DNA from: Antrihabitans spumae
GTDB lineage: Bacteria; Actinomycetota; Actinomycetes; Mycobacteriales; Mycobacteriaceae
Assembly (NCBI RefSeq): GCF_043944905.1
Contig: NZ_JBIMSN010000029.1
Span: 62,001 to 126,000 of the forward strand
Length of the DNA stretch: 64,000 bases
Direction: 5' to 3'
Shown here: positions 17,236 through 25,867 of the stretch, piece after piece
How positions within the stretch are numbered: the first letter of the stretch is position 1
How the letters are laid out: each line of letters opens with the position of its first letter
Notes under the pieces: model-generated
What the model was told of the DNA's origin: nothing
Database searches by the model: none
What the model saw: the letters and a program-made list of their open reading frames with translations, nothing else
Position numbers and translations under genes: made by a program

Positions 17236-18458
17236 CGAACCTGCTCTACACCGGCGCGGAACACCCACCGCAGCCCGACGAACCGCACGACGGTCGCGAC
17301 CAGATTCGCTGCCACCAACACCGCCAGATCAACGTGTTTGGTTGCGGCAGGAGCCCATTCGTGCAGCAGGAACAGCGAACCACTTGTCAGGGCGAGCGCG
17401 AGACCGAAAACGACGAGGCCCTGCACCTGCTGCTTGGCCGCACCGCCCGACCCGCGAACACCGAAGGTGAAGGCGCGGTTGGCGGCGGTGTTCGCGATCG
17501 CGGTGATCAGCAATGCGGTGAAGTTGGCAGCCTGAGCACCCATCACAGGGTGCAGCAGGAGGTACAGCAGCGCGTAAGCGAGAGTGCTTGCCACACCGAC
17601 GATTCCGAATCGCACGAGCTGACCGACCATTCCCCTCGGCACGCCATGCACCAGCGGCTCACGACCGAGGCTACGTCGCAGTTCGTTCACCGGAAGCGTT
17701 CCAACGAACAGGGCCCGGCTCAACCGAGCGACGCCGAGCAGATCCTTGCGGATGGTATCGACGATGTCGACGCGCGAATCCGGATCGTCGACCCAGTCGA
17801 CAGGCACCTCGTGGATCCGCAGACCGATGCGTTCGGCAAGCACGAGCAGTTCGGTATCGAAGAACCACTCGCCATCTTCGATCAGCGGAAGTAACTGCTG
17901 CGCCACAGTTCTCCGCATCGCCTTGAAGCCGCACTGGGCATCGGAGAACTTCGCGTGCAGCGACGCACGAAGCACGAGGTTGTACCCGCGGGAGATGAGC
18001 TCGCGCTTCGGTCCGCGGACGACGCGCGCCGACCTGTTCAGCCGAGAGCCGATCGCAACATCCGAGTGTCCGGATACCAGCGGCGCAACCAGCGGCATCA
18101 GCGCATTCAGATCGGTCGACAGGTCGACGTCCATGTACGCGACGACCTCGGCGTCCGATGCGGTCCACACCGACCGCAGGGCGCGACCGCGTCCTTTCGC
18201 ATCCAGATGCACCACCCGGACCCCGTCCAACTCCAACGCGACACGATAGGCGACGGACAGCGTCTCGTCGGTGCTCGCGTTGTCGGCAATGGTGATGCGG
18301 GCCGTGTACGGCACTTCGCTCTTCAGATACCGATGCAGCCTTCGCACACACCGCTCGAGGTCGGCCTCCTCGTTGTACACGGGCACAACGATGTCGAGCG
18401 TTGGGGCGCCGATCGTGCGGGTCGAAGCTCGCTCGGGCCGCGTCAGTGGTTCGGTCAT
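17232..18458 (-). CDS. Bifunctional GT2 glycosyltransferase / GtrA membrane protein
   Basis: A 408-residue fusion. Residues about 20-250 are a GT2 catalytic domain (DIVVPVYNEEADLERCV, then YMDVDLSTD as the metal-binding DxD region). Residues about 280-400 form a GtrA-like domain with four hydrophobic helices. Such proteins make and flip polyprenyl-phosphate sugars. The ATG at 18458 was chosen as it gives MTEPLTRPE and fits family N-termini. It couples through ATGA to the GT39 transferase, forming a two-gene donor-transferase module. Confidence 0.9.
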   Translation of the reverse strand: MTEPLTRPERASTRTIGAPTLDIVVPVYNEEADLERCVRRLHRYLKSEVPYTARITIADNASTDETLSVAYRVALELDGVRVVHLDAKGRGRALRSVWTASDAEVVAYMDVDLSTDLNALMPLVAPLVSGHSDVAIGSRLNRSARVVRGPKRELISRGYNLVLRASLHAKFSDAQCGFKAMRRTVAQQLLPLIEDGEWFFDTELLVLAERIGLRIHEVPVDWVDDPDSRVDIVDTIRKDLLGVARLSRALFVGTLPVNELRRSLGREPLVHGVPRGMVGQLVRFGIVGVASTLAYALLYLLLHPVMGAQAANFTALLITAIANTAANRAFTFGVRGSGGAAKQQVQGLVVFGLALALTSGSLFLLHEWAPAATKHVDLAVLVAANLVATVVRFVGLRWVFRAGVEQVR

Positions 18459-18537
18459 GAGGTGAACTCTTGTGCTGCAAGCTTCGCCGATCCTGGGTCG
18501 AGGCTGTGAGTTACCTGGCAGCGCTAGGGTCGAACCC

Positions 18538-18963
18538 ATGCCTTCCGTTTTTTCCATGATCATCGCCGGCGACATACCTGGACGATTCGTCTGGGAAGAC
18601 GACGACGTCGTCGCATTCCTCACGATTGCCCCGGTCACTCCCGGCCACACGCTTGTGGTGCCACGCAAAGAGATCGACCAGTGGCAGGACGTCTCCCCCG
18701 CCGAATTCGCGCAGCTGACGACCGTCGCGCAGAAGATCGGGCAGGCGGTTCGCAAAGGCTGGGATGCTCCCCGCGCCGGTCTCCTGATTGCCGGTCTCGA
18801 AGTACCGCACCTGCATCTGCACGTCTTCCCGGCATTCGACATGGGCAACTTCGACATCTCGAGTGCTGACACCGAAGCGTCGGGCGAGTCGCTCGACGAG
18901 GCAGCGGCGACCATCAAAGCCGCACTTCGCGACCTCGGCTACGGCGGAAACGTCCCGGACTGA
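18538..18963 (+). CDS. HIT family protein
   Basis: A 141-residue histidine-triad protein, the second in this window. The motif HLHLHVFP is near residue 92, and the N-terminal part has DDVVAFLTIAPVTPGHTLVVPRKEIDQW, as in mycobacterial HIT nucleotide hydrolases. I selected the ATG at 18538, which gives MPSVFSMIIAGDIPG, the usual start for this subgroup. Its last 25 bp overlap the 3' end of the convergent sensor kinase gene. Confidence 0.92.
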   Translation: MPSVFSMIIAGDIPGRFVWEDDDVVAFLTIAPVTPGHTLVVPRKEIDQWQDVSPAEFAQLTTVAQKIGQAVRKGWDAPRAGLLIAGLEVPHLHLHVFPAFDMGNFDISSADTEASGESLDEAAATIKAALRDLGYGGNVPD

Positions 18964-20354
18964 CGCGGCAGGGCGACGGTGAAGGTCGCGCCTTCGCCTG
19001 CGATGCTGTCGACCTGCACAGTGCCGCCGTGTGCCGCCACCAGCGCGGCCACGATCGACAGCCCGAGTCCGGTGCCGCCACTACCGCGGGTTCGGGACGA
19101 GTCGGTTCGATAGAAGCGCTCGAAGACCTTGTCGACGTCGGCCTCGGGCAGACCGCGTCCGGTGTCGGCGACCTGCAGGATCGCGTCGTTCTCGGTCGTC
19201 GTCACCCGCACGGTGACAGTCGCTTCTGGCGGAGTGTGGGTGAGCGCGTTGCCCACCAGGTTCGACAACACCTGTCGCAGCCGTGCCGAGTCGCCGATCG
19301 TTTCCGGCGTCCCGGGTCCGTCGAGTACCACCAGATCGATCGTGCGTCCCGGAGCAATCGCTCGGGCATCGTGGACGGCGTCACTTGCCAACGCGAGTAG
19401 GTCGACCGGCTTGCGCTCGAGTGGGCGCTGCGCGTCGAGCCGAGCGAGCAGCAGCAGATCCTCGACGAGGAGACCCATACGTGACGATTCGCTCTCGATT
19501 CGATTCATCAACATTTTTGTGTCGGTGGCAGCGCCCTGACGGAACAGTTCGGCGAAACCGCGAATCGTCGTCAGCGGCGTCCGCAATTCATGACTCGCAT
19601 CGGCGACGAATCTGCGCATCTTCTCCTCTGAGCGCTTCGCCGCAGCTTCGGACGCCGCGGATACGGCAAACGCGTGCTGAATCTGCGACAGCATTCCGTT
19701 CAGCGCAACCGACAGCCGATCCACCTCGGTGTTGTTGCCCTGCACGGGCACTCGACGATGCAGGTCGCCTGCCGCGATGGCCGCGGCGGTGCCCTCGACA
19801 GCGACGAGCGGACGCAGACTACGCCGGATGACGAAGTAGGCGCCGACCCCCAGCAGGAGCAACACCGCGGCGCCGATGCCTACTTGTAGCCCGATCAGCC
19901 GGTCGACGGTCTCCTGATTTTCGTCCAGTTTGATCGCGACGGTGGTTGTCCCCTCCGGCGACGTGGTGCTGAGAACTCGCCACTGGACCGACGAGTCGCC
20001 GACGGACCCGACAGTCACCGGAACTCGGGTCGGTGAACCCGGCAACGCGGGTTCGACCGGGCCGTCGTTGATCGTCAACACCCGCTGATCCGCGGTCTGC
20101 AACCGTACGTAGAACAGGCTCGGCGGCCGGCCTGGACTTGGCATACCGGGCGGACCCGGTGGGGACGCACGAATCATGCGTGGCTTCGCCCAACCGTCGG
20201 CTGCTTCACGCAGTTGCTGATCGGTCCGATGCAGCAGCGAGTTCTCGATTGCCGACGTCACCGCGATTCCCGACGCAACGAGCCCGAGCGCAGCCATGAC
20301 AACCAGCGCGGCAACCAGCGTGACGCGCAGCGGGATGCCGGCAAGTCGTCTCAC
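18939..20354 (-). CDS. phoR: Sensor histidine kinase, PhoR-like
   Basis: A 471-residue membrane kinase. The first hydrophobic segment (VTLVAALVVMAALGLVASG, about residues 10-28), an extracytoplasmic region and a second segment (VGIGAAVLLLLGVGAYFVI) precede a HAMP linker. The HisKA domain follows (VADASHELRTPLTTIRGF), then a HATPase domain with GLPEADVDKVFERFYR and GGTGLGLSIVAAL. The GTG at 20354 overlaps the response-regulator stop (GTGA). Its partner resembles mycobacterial PhoP, which controls envelope lipids and acid adaptation; that role here is an inference. Confidence 0.88.
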   Translation of the reverse strand: MRRLAGIPLRVTLVAALVVMAALGLVASGIAVTSAIENSLLHRTDQQLREAADGWAKPRMIRASPPGPPGMPSPGRPPSLFYVRLQTADQRVLTINDGPVEPALPGSPTRVPVTVGSVGDSSVQWRVLSTTSPEGTTTVAIKLDENQETVDRLIGLQVGIGAAVLLLLGVGAYFVIRRSLRPLVAVEGTAAAIAAGDLHRRVPVQGNNTEVDRLSVALNGMLSQIQHAFAVSAASEAAAKRSEEKMRRFVADASHELRTPLTTIRGFAELFRQGAATDTKMLMNRIESESSRMGLLVEDLLLLARLDAQRPLERKPVDLLALASDAVHDARAIAPGRTIDLVVLDGPGTPETIGDSARLRQVLSNLVGNALTHTPPEATVTVRVTTTENDAILQVADTGRGLPEADVDKVFERFYRTDSSRTRGSGGTGLGLSIVAALVAAHGGTVQVDSIAGEGATFTVALPRQSGTFPP

Positions 20355-21070
20355 CGTGGTTCGCGCATCACATAACCCACACCGCGGAGCGTGTGGATCA
20401 GCCGCCGATCGCCGGTGTCGACCTTGCGTCGCAGATAGGAGACGTAGGACTCGACGACGCCGACCTCGCCACCGAAGTCGTAGCGCCACACGTGATCCAG
20501 AATCCGCGGCTTGCTCAGCACCGTTCCGGCGTTGACCATGAAGTACCGCAGCAAGGTGAATTCGGTCGGCGAGAGCGCAACCGGCTCACCGTCTTTCCAC
20601 ACCTCGTGGGTGTCGTCGTCCAGTTCGATGTCGGCGAACGTCAGTCGTGACGACCGCACCTCCCCGGCGCCCTTGCCTGCTCTGCGCAGAATGACTCGAA
20701 GCCTGGCGACCACTTCTTCGAGGCTGAACGGCTTGGTGACGTAGTCGTCGGCACCGAGCGTGAGTCCCGTTATCTTGTCGTCGAGTTCGTCTCGCGCAGT
20801 CAGGAACAGGACGGGAGCATCGATACCGTCGGCGTGCAGTCTGCGGAGCAGCCCGAAACCGTCCATCCCCGGCATCATCACGTCGAGGATCATCGCGTCG
20901 GGCCGAAACGACCGAGCCTTGTCGAGCCCCTCGGCACCGTTCGCCGCCGACGACACCTCGAAGCCCTGGAAGCGCAAGCTCACCGACAGCAACTCGACGA
21001 TCATCGGTTCGTCGTCGACGACCAGCACACGCGCCTCGGCGTTCTTCGGTGTTGGAGTCGAAAGGGTCAC
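20351..21070 (-). CDS. phoP: OmpR-family response regulator, PhoP-like
   Basis: A 239-residue regulator with an N-terminal receiver (VVDDEPMIVELLSVSLRFQG; Asp in MILDVMMPGMDGFG near residue 62; KPFSLEEV near residue 112). The C-terminal winged helix has EFTLLRYFMVNAGTVLSK and VESYVSYLRRKVDTG, ending LRGVGYVMREPR. From memory of family sequences this is closest to M. tuberculosis PhoP. The start is GTG at 21070, and the gene leads the phoP-phoR operon. A 144-bp divergent region separates it from the decapeptide-repeat gene. Confidence 0.88.
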   Translation of the reverse strand: MTLSTPTPKNAEARVLVVDDEPMIVELLSVSLRFQGFEVSSAANGAEGLDKARSFRPDAMILDVMMPGMDGFGLLRRLHADGIDAPVLFLTARDELDDKITGLTLGADDYVTKPFSLEEVVARLRVILRRAGKGAGEVRSSRLTFADIELDDDTHEVWKDGEPVALSPTEFTLLRYFMVNAGTVLSKPRILDHVWRYDFGGEVGVVESYVSYLRRKVDTGDRRLIHTLRGVGYVMREPR

Positions 21071-21214
21071 CCATACAGCTTTACCCCCATCGCTAGGCCC
21101 GACCTGGGTGATTCCTGCGAATTCCCTGTGAATGCCGTCGCACGGCGGGTGGGACTTTTCACATGCAGGTCGTCGGACCGAGCAGATCGACCGACGCGCC
21201 CATAGGGTTGGGGC

Positions 21215-21928
21215 GTGGATGTCGGTTCGTTCGTGCTTTTCCCGGTGAAAGTGACGCTCGCAGCGGCAGACTCGGCGTTGGTGGTTGCCGAGGGATCGAT
21301 CGGCGTCGCGCGGTCAGCGCTGGCCACACCGTTCGGTAAGCCCGCGGTCGCCGATCAGCTCGAATTCGCAGGCCGGATGGCATCGCTGCTGGAAGACGAC
21401 CGAGCACTCGGCCAGACCCTGCGACCAGGCGGACCGGTCGATCGCTTTCTGCAGCGCGGTGGCGTCGCCGATCGGTTGACCGTCCGCGACGGCCCGCTCG
21501 ACAGGTTGCTCGCCGAGGGCGGCGCCGTCGAGCGATTGTTCGAACCCGGCGGGATCCTCGATCGGGCGCTCGAACCGGGTGGGCTCATAGACCGACTCGT
21601 TGCACCCGACGGTCCACTGGAACGGGTGACTGCCAAGGGCGGCATTGCCGAGCGCCTGCTCGAAGAGGGTGGCTTGCTCGACACCCTTGTCGCTGAGGAG
21701 AGCGCTATCGAGCGGCTCGTGACCCCTGGCGGTGCGCTCGATCAGCTTGCGACGGTTTCCTCTGCGCTGTCGTCGTTGGCACCGAATCTGGACCAACTCG
21801 GCCGCAGCATCGACCTGCTGCAGGACACGACGAACCGGCTCGGATCGGCGGTCGGGTCGCTCACCGATCTCGCCGCGCGGCTACCCGGACGCTGGCGTCG
21901 GCGCCCTGCGGTCGACGATCAGGTCTGA
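21215..21928 (+). CDS. Decapeptide-repeat protein of unknown function
   Basis: A 237-residue protein starting at GTG. Residues about 63-182 are about twelve tandem 10-residue repeats with consensus G-h-h-(D/E)-R-L-h-x-x-(G/D), for example GPLDRLLAEG, GAVERLFEPG and GILDRALEPG. Flanking parts are an N-terminal hydrophobic segment and a C-terminal helical region with a basic tail (RLPGRWRRR). The DNA repeats with a 30-bp period. No signal peptide or membrane anchor is clear. It is divergent from phoP and overlaps the 3' end of the dienelactone hydrolase gene by 10 bp. I do not recognise the family beyond its repeat. Confidence 0.75.
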   Translation: MDVGSFVLFPVKVTLAAADSALVVAEGSIGVARSALATPFGKPAVADQLEFAGRMASLLEDDRALGQTLRPGGPVDRFLQRGGVADRLTVRDGPLDRLLAEGGAVERLFEPGGILDRALEPGGLIDRLVAPDGPLERVTAKGGIAERLLEEGGLLDTLVAEESAIERLVTPGGALDQLATVSSALSSLAPNLDQLGRSIDLLQDTTNRLGSAVGSLTDLAARLPGRWRRRPAVDDQV

Positions 21929-22620
21929 TCCGCGGTGAGATGGGTGCCGAAGAATGCGAAAACTCGACGCCACGCGTCTTCGGTCGCCGCATCGTCGTAA
22001 CCGAAACCGACGATGCGCAGTAGCGGGGCGGCCGGGTACTTGTTTGCGAAACTGTGCCCCGCGCCCTGATAAACCTTGACATCGTGTGGAATGTTCTTGC
22101 GCTGCAACGCTTTTTCCATCTTGGGACCGGCCCCGATGTTCACGACGTCACGGCTGCCGAGACTCGCAACGACGGGGCAGGCGCCCTCGAACACCTTCTC
22201 GTAGCTCTGGGCGAGGGACGGATAGAACGGCGCGGAAGCGTCGAATCCCTGCGATGCCATCACCAGTGCGAATCCGCCGCCCATGCAGAACCCGGCGATG
22301 CCGACCGATCCCGTGCAGTCCTCCCGGGCGATCAGATGATCTTTCGCCGCCTGCAGGTCGTCGATCGCTCGGCCTTTGTGGGCGTACAGGTCCGACATCA
22401 CCTGCTTCACACAACGGACGACGCCGCCGCGTGAGTAGAGGTTCGGAGCGATCGCGATAAATCCCGCGTCGGCAATCCGGCGGGCGATCTCTTTGATGTC
22501 ACTGCCGTAGGTCGCCATGTCGTGAACGACGACGACACCCGGCCACGGGCCGGCGCCCTCAGGGATTTCGAGCACGCCGTCGATCGGGCCGGCCGGGGTT
22601 TCGATCGTGATCTCGCTCAT
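21919..22620 (-). CDS. Dienelactone hydrolase family protein
   Basis: A 233-residue alpha/beta hydrolase of the dienelactone hydrolase family. The Cys nucleophile lies in GIAGFCMGGGFAL (about residues 105-117), where serine hydrolases would have Ser. The catalytic His is in YQGAGHSFAN near residue 190. The ATG at 22620 is 3 bp after the LemA stop, so the two form an operon. The physiological substrate is unknown; relatives act on lactones or esters in the cytoplasm. Confidence 0.88.
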   Translation of the reverse strand: MSEITIETPAGPIDGVLEIPEGAGPWPGVVVVHDMATYGSDIKEIARRIADAGFIAIAPNLYSRGGVVRCVKQVMSDLYAHKGRAIDDLQAAKDHLIAREDCTGSVGIAGFCMGGGFALVMASQGFDASAPFYPSLAQSYEKVFEGACPVVASLGSRDVVNIGAGPKMEKALQRKNIPHDVKVYQGAGHSFANKYPAAPLLRIVGFGYDDAATEDAWRRVFAFFGTHLTADQT

Positions 22621-22623
22621 GGT

Positions 22624-23211
22624 TCACGAATGTAGCGGTTCGGGCTGCCCGGCTCCCGGTCTGGCTCGATCGGGCACCTCGAACAGCTCGACACGCGTGA
22701 ATCCGAAGGCGTGGGCCAGCAGGTTCCTCGGCGCGGACGCTATCGAGCGGTTGTATGCCTGGGCAGCGCTGTTGAAGGTCTGGCGTGAATACGCGATTCG
22801 ATTCTCGGTGGCGATGAGTTCGGTCTGCAGCTCGGCGAAACGGCGATTCGATCGGGACTGCGGGCTTCCTTCCGCGGAGGCCATCACGTGGCGAAGCGCG
22901 AGCGTCAGCTGTTCTTCGATCTCGGCCTGCACGCCGGGTTCACTCGGGGCGTCGGCACTTGCACGGGCTGCCTCGACCACGTCGAGAAGTCGCGTTCGGT
23001 CTTCGTCGAGCCCGTCGACAGCTCGAACGAGACCCGGCACGATTCCGTACCGTCGACGTAAGACCACGCCAACCTGAGACCACATGTCCGAGACTGACTT
23101 TCGTTGTCTCTCCAGTGCATTGCGAACTGCGAACACAAGTCCCGCGACGACGACGATCGCCACGACCGGCCCGAGTACGGCGAGAACGCCCACTACTACC
23201 CCTACCTGCAT
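22624..23211 (-). CDS. LemA family membrane protein
   Basis: A 195-residue LemA-type protein with one N-terminal membrane helix (VGVLAVLGPVVAIVVVAGLVF) followed by a long helical bundle. SQVGVVLRRRYGIVPGLV aligns with the family pattern, and ENRIAYSRQTFNSAAQAYN is the conserved core near residue 142. The ATG at 23211 was chosen because it places the membrane helix at the N-terminus. It is followed after 3 bp by the dienelactone hydrolase gene. LemA proteins have no agreed biochemical role. Confidence 0.87.
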   Translation of the reverse strand: MQVGVVVGVLAVLGPVVAIVVVAGLVFAVRNALERQRKSVSDMWSQVGVVLRRRYGIVPGLVRAVDGLDEDRTRLLDVVEAARASADAPSEPGVQAEIEEQLTLALRHVMASAEGSPQSRSNRRFAELQTELIATENRIAYSRQTFNSAAQAYNRSIASAPRNLLAHAFGFTRVELFEVPDRARPGAGQPEPLHS

Positions 23212-23324
23212 TCGCCAGCCACGTTTTGGATCGGCCAGACAAGTGTCGAGGTAGGACGCACAGCAAAGTAGCCACCCTCGGGTGGCAAATACCCACCCTA
23301 GGTGTCTGGAATCCGAGAGCCGGT

Positions 23325-23483
23325 TCAGTCTCGGTTGGGAGGCCGCAGTATTCGCAGCAGTAATCGGGTCATCATGCGGGTGTCGGCGTTCCCGAGTTCG
23401 ATTCGGCGACGCAGTTCGGCGAGCTCGACGTCGTTGCTGATCAGCCGCTCGTCTGCTTCGGAAAACTTCGAACGGGCGATCAT
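23325..23483 (-). CDS. Small basic protein of unknown function (52 aa)
   Basis: A 52-codon frame with a near-perfect ribosome site (GGCAGGAGGTCGAG before the ATG at 23483). The product begins MIARSKFSEADERL, has a charged helix (VELAELRRRIELG) and ends with LLLRILRPPNRD. The helix pattern and the strong ribosome site argue that it is real. It lies 113 bp upstream of the LemA gene on the same strand. I do not recognise the family. Confidence 0.55.
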   Translation of the reverse strand: MIARSKFSEADERLISNDVELAELRRRIELGNADTRMMTRLLLRILRPPNRD

Positions 23484-23607
23484 CTCGACCTCCTGCCAAC
23501 CCGCAGCGTGTGTGTCATCTCAAGGTAGGCAGGGCTGCGGACGAGTACACGAGTAGTCAGCTACCTGTATCGCCGGTCACTACTACTTTCGGCGGGCCGT
23601 AGTTCCT

Positions 23608-23802
23608 TCAGGGCGTCGATCCGGCAGCAACGAGCAATCCCGTCGCAATCGTCGCGACGACGGTCAAGTAAGGCGAGGCCGCGGCGATCGCGCGATAGCC
23701 GCGGCGGCCGAGCGTTGCCAATGCTGCAGCGCGGATCGGGCGGGCACGAAAGTGCGGCACGGTCGAGCGAGCGGACAGCTCACCTGCAGTGATTGTGGCC
23801 AT
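23608..23802 (-). CDS. Small putative membrane protein (64 aa)
   Basis: A 64-residue frame starting MATITAGELSARS, with a basic middle and a hydrophobic C-terminal helix (SPYLTVVATIATGLLVAAG). An AGAAGG lies about nine bases before the ATG. It could be a small single-pass membrane protein. No family is recognised. A 15-bp palindrome lies 46 bp upstream and may be its operator. Confidence 0.4.
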   Translation of the reverse strand: MATITAGELSARSTVPHFRARPIRAAALATLGRRGYRAIAAASPYLTVVATIATGLLVAAGSTP

Positions 23803-23847
23803 CGGTGAGAACCTTCTACTGGATCGGGTTGGCCTGTTCGGCTGATC

Positions 23848-23862
23848 GAGTAATCATTACTC
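23848..23862. promoter_or_regulatory. Palindromic operator-like site
   Basis: GAGTAAT-C-ATTACTC is a perfect 15-bp palindrome, AT-rich within GC-rich surroundings, upstream of the 64-residue gene on the minus strand. The size and symmetry fit a dimeric regulator site. No dedicated regulator gene lies next to it. Confidence 0.4.
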
Positions 23863-24018
23863 ATGCGAAGCACTCTGCGGAAGTCTCATGAGATGGACGA
23901 CACAGTAAACATCCAGCAAACAGGAGATATCGACGTCGCGATTCCAACGAACGGGCTGTCAGTGTCCAGTTTCGGCGCGAAATGTGGCACTGGTGGCCCG
24001 TTCGCGGACGAATCGAAG

Positions 24019-24093
24019 TGGAGCCTCCTAACGGGATTGAACCGTTGACCGCTCGCTTACAAGGCGAGTGCTCTACCGCTGAGCTAAGGAGGC
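24019..24093 (-). tRNA. tRNA-Thr (anticodon TGT)
   Basis: On the minus strand the acceptor stem is GCCTCCT paired with AGGAGGC. The D arm contains AGCTCAGCGGTAGAGC. The anticodon arm is CTCGC-CTTGTAA-GCGAG with anticodon TGT, and the T arm contains GGTTCAATCC. The 3' CCA is encoded (24019-24021). All cloverleaf elements are present. Confidence 0.95.
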
Positions 24094-24151
24094 GGGAAGC
24101 GTTGCAATCATACCGGCAGCACGGATGCGACCGAACACGTAGGTTTCAAGT

Positions 24152-24529
24152 GTGAGCACATCGGAGATCGCGACGGTCTTGGCGTGGCATGACGCACTCA
24201 ACTCTTCCGACGTGGAAACACTTCTGGATTTGTCGAGTGACGACATCGAAATCGGCGGCCCGAGGGGCGCTACGCAGGGGTTGAATGCCTTGCGGGACTG
24301 GGCAACCACTGCGGGGATCACCTTGGAACCACAGCGGATGTATGCCCACGACGGCATCGTCGTCGTCGAGCAGACTGCGGCTTGGGCGTCGGATCCGGGA
24401 AACACCTCGACGGTCGCGACAGCGTTTCACGTTTCGCGCGATCGGGTCGTGTCGGTGTTCCGACACGGCGATCTCGAAACGGCGCTCGGGGCGACCGATC
24501 TCAGCGAAGCCGACCTGGTCGACTCCTAG
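24152..24529 (+). CDS. NTF2/SnoaL-like small protein
   Basis: A 125-residue protein starting at GTG, with the alternating helix and strand pattern of the NTF2-like fold. The N-terminal helix is ATVLAWHDALNSSDVETLLDL, followed by DDIEIGGPRG. Strands include GIVVVEQTAAWA and VATAFHVSRDRVVSVFRH. It matches limonene epoxide hydrolase or SnoaL-like stand-alone proteins, whose functions vary. It begins 58 bp after the tRNA gene in the opposite direction. No catalytic residues can be assigned with confidence. Confidence 0.75.
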   Translation: MSTSEIATVLAWHDALNSSDVETLLDLSSDDIEIGGPRGATQGLNALRDWATTAGITLEPQRMYAHDGIVVVEQTAAWASDPGNTSTVATAFHVSRDRVVSVFRHGDLETALGATDLSEADLVDS

Positions 24530-24585
24530 AACCGATTCACGCCGCCGCCGACCGAAGTCGACGGCGTCGCAATTCGACGTGACTC

Positions 24586-24825
24586 TCAGGCGTTCTTCGC
24601 GCGTGCAGCTTCGTCGGCAGCCATCGCTTCGCGAAGGCTCTTCGGACGCATGTCGGTCCAGTTCTGCTCGACGTACTCGACGCACGCCGGACGGCTTTCC
24701 TCACCGAAGACAACCCGCCAACCAGCGGGAACCTCTGCGAAGGTCGGCCAAATGGAATGCTGGTCCTCATCGTTCACCAGAACGTAGAACCGGCCGTCTT
24801 CGTCATCGAAAGGATTGGTGCTCAT
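24586..24825 (-). CDS. MbtH family protein
   Basis: A 79-residue MbtH-like protein with the family core NPFDDEDGRFYVLVNDEDQHSIWP, then FAEVPAGWRVVFGE, and the conserved WTDMRPKSLREAM at the end. MbtH proteins bind and activate adenylation domains of nonribosomal peptide synthetases. No synthetase gene is in this 64-kb window, so it must act on enzymes encoded elsewhere or be an orphan. Confidence 0.95.
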   Translation of the reverse strand: MSTNPFDDEDGRFYVLVNDEDQHSIWPTFAEVPAGWRVVFGEESRPACVEYVEQNWTDMRPKSLREAMAADEAARAKNA

Positions 24826-24956
24826 CTCACCTCATTGGTTGCAAACGCTGTGTTGTTCGAGTCTTTCACCCCGCACGGACGACCCTAGCAAGGATGCCCT
24901 GATCACCGCGACGAGCTGCCGATCTGCACTACTTCGCCGAGCGAGGAGCTGACCTG

Positions 24957-25748
24957 TTGGACATTGTCGAAGGAACGCTCGAACACGATCTTCCTTACTA
25001 CGCATTCGGAGCCGGTGAGCCTCTGGTGGTGTTGCGCTGGTTCACACCCGACCATGCCAATCCGACGGGGCTGGAACGCCGTAGCGAACTGAAGGCTCTC
25101 GAAGACCTCGGGAAATCGTTCCGTGTCTACGCCGTCAACCGGGCACCGCACATGCCAGCGGGTACCACGATGGCCGATATCGCCAACGATCATGCCGATG
25201 CCATCCGCACGCAGTTCGGCGAGGCCGTGTTCGTGCTCGGCATGTCATCGGGCGGGTCGCTTGCTCTGCAACTTGCCGTCGACCACCCCGACGTCGTCCG
25301 CAAACTTGTGATCGCGGGCTCTGCCTACACACTCACCGAGAAAACGCGCGCGGTGCAGCGCGACTACACCGAAGCCGTCGCGGCAGGCAAGCGCGGCGCG
25401 CATCTGCAGGCGCCCGTCACCGTCGGCTCGAAGCTCGAGCAGGCTCTGCTGGTTCCGGTGTTGTGGCTCACCGACCCCTTCCTACGCCCCGAGGACCCTC
25501 AGGACATGCTGCATTTCGCACAGGCCGAGGATTCGTTCGACGTCGGAGATCGCCTCGGCGACATATCGATGCCGACCCTTGTCATCGGCGGCGATCGAGA
25601 TCTCGCGTATTCGACCGAGCTTTTCCGCGCGACCGCGGCGGGCATCCCTGGCGCCGAACTGATCATCTACCCGAAGGCCGGGCACATCGGAACCTTCACA
25701 AACAAGCGCTACGTCGACGACGTGACGACCTTCTTGCGTGCGGGCTGA
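24957..25748 (+). CDS. Alpha/beta hydrolase
   Basis: A 263-residue alpha/beta hydrolase with the nucleophile elbow GMSSGGSLAL near residue 98, LVIGGDRDLAYS (likely acidic residue) near residue 205 and the catalytic His in PKAGHIGTF near residue 243. A TTG start at 24957 is proposed, with GAGGAG about nine bases upstream. The gene is monocistronic and lies upstream of the diguanylate cyclase gene. The substrate is unknown. Confidence 0.82.
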   Translation: MDIVEGTLEHDLPYYAFGAGEPLVVLRWFTPDHANPTGLERRSELKALEDLGKSFRVYAVNRAPHMPAGTTMADIANDHADAIRTQFGEAVFVLGMSSGGSLALQLAVDHPDVVRKLVIAGSAYTLTEKTRAVQRDYTEAVAAGKRGAHLQAPVTVGSKLEQALLVPVLWLTDPFLRPEDPQDMLHFAQAEDSFDVGDRLGDISMPTLVIGGDRDLAYSTELFRATAAGIPGAELIIYPKAGHIGTFTNKRYVDDVTTFLRAG

Positions 25749-25867
25749 AAGTTATGCCGGCGGGCTTCCACTCCGGCGTCCCTGCATCGGTCTTGCATCG
25801 CGCGTACCTTGAAGCCCGAGGGAACCATACTTTTGTTATGTAGCCACCAACTTTTCCGGGGTCTGAG

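Noticed and set aside
23863..24048. Plus-strand frame of 61 codons next to tRNA-Thr
   Set aside because: It runs into the tRNA gene and has no ribosome site.
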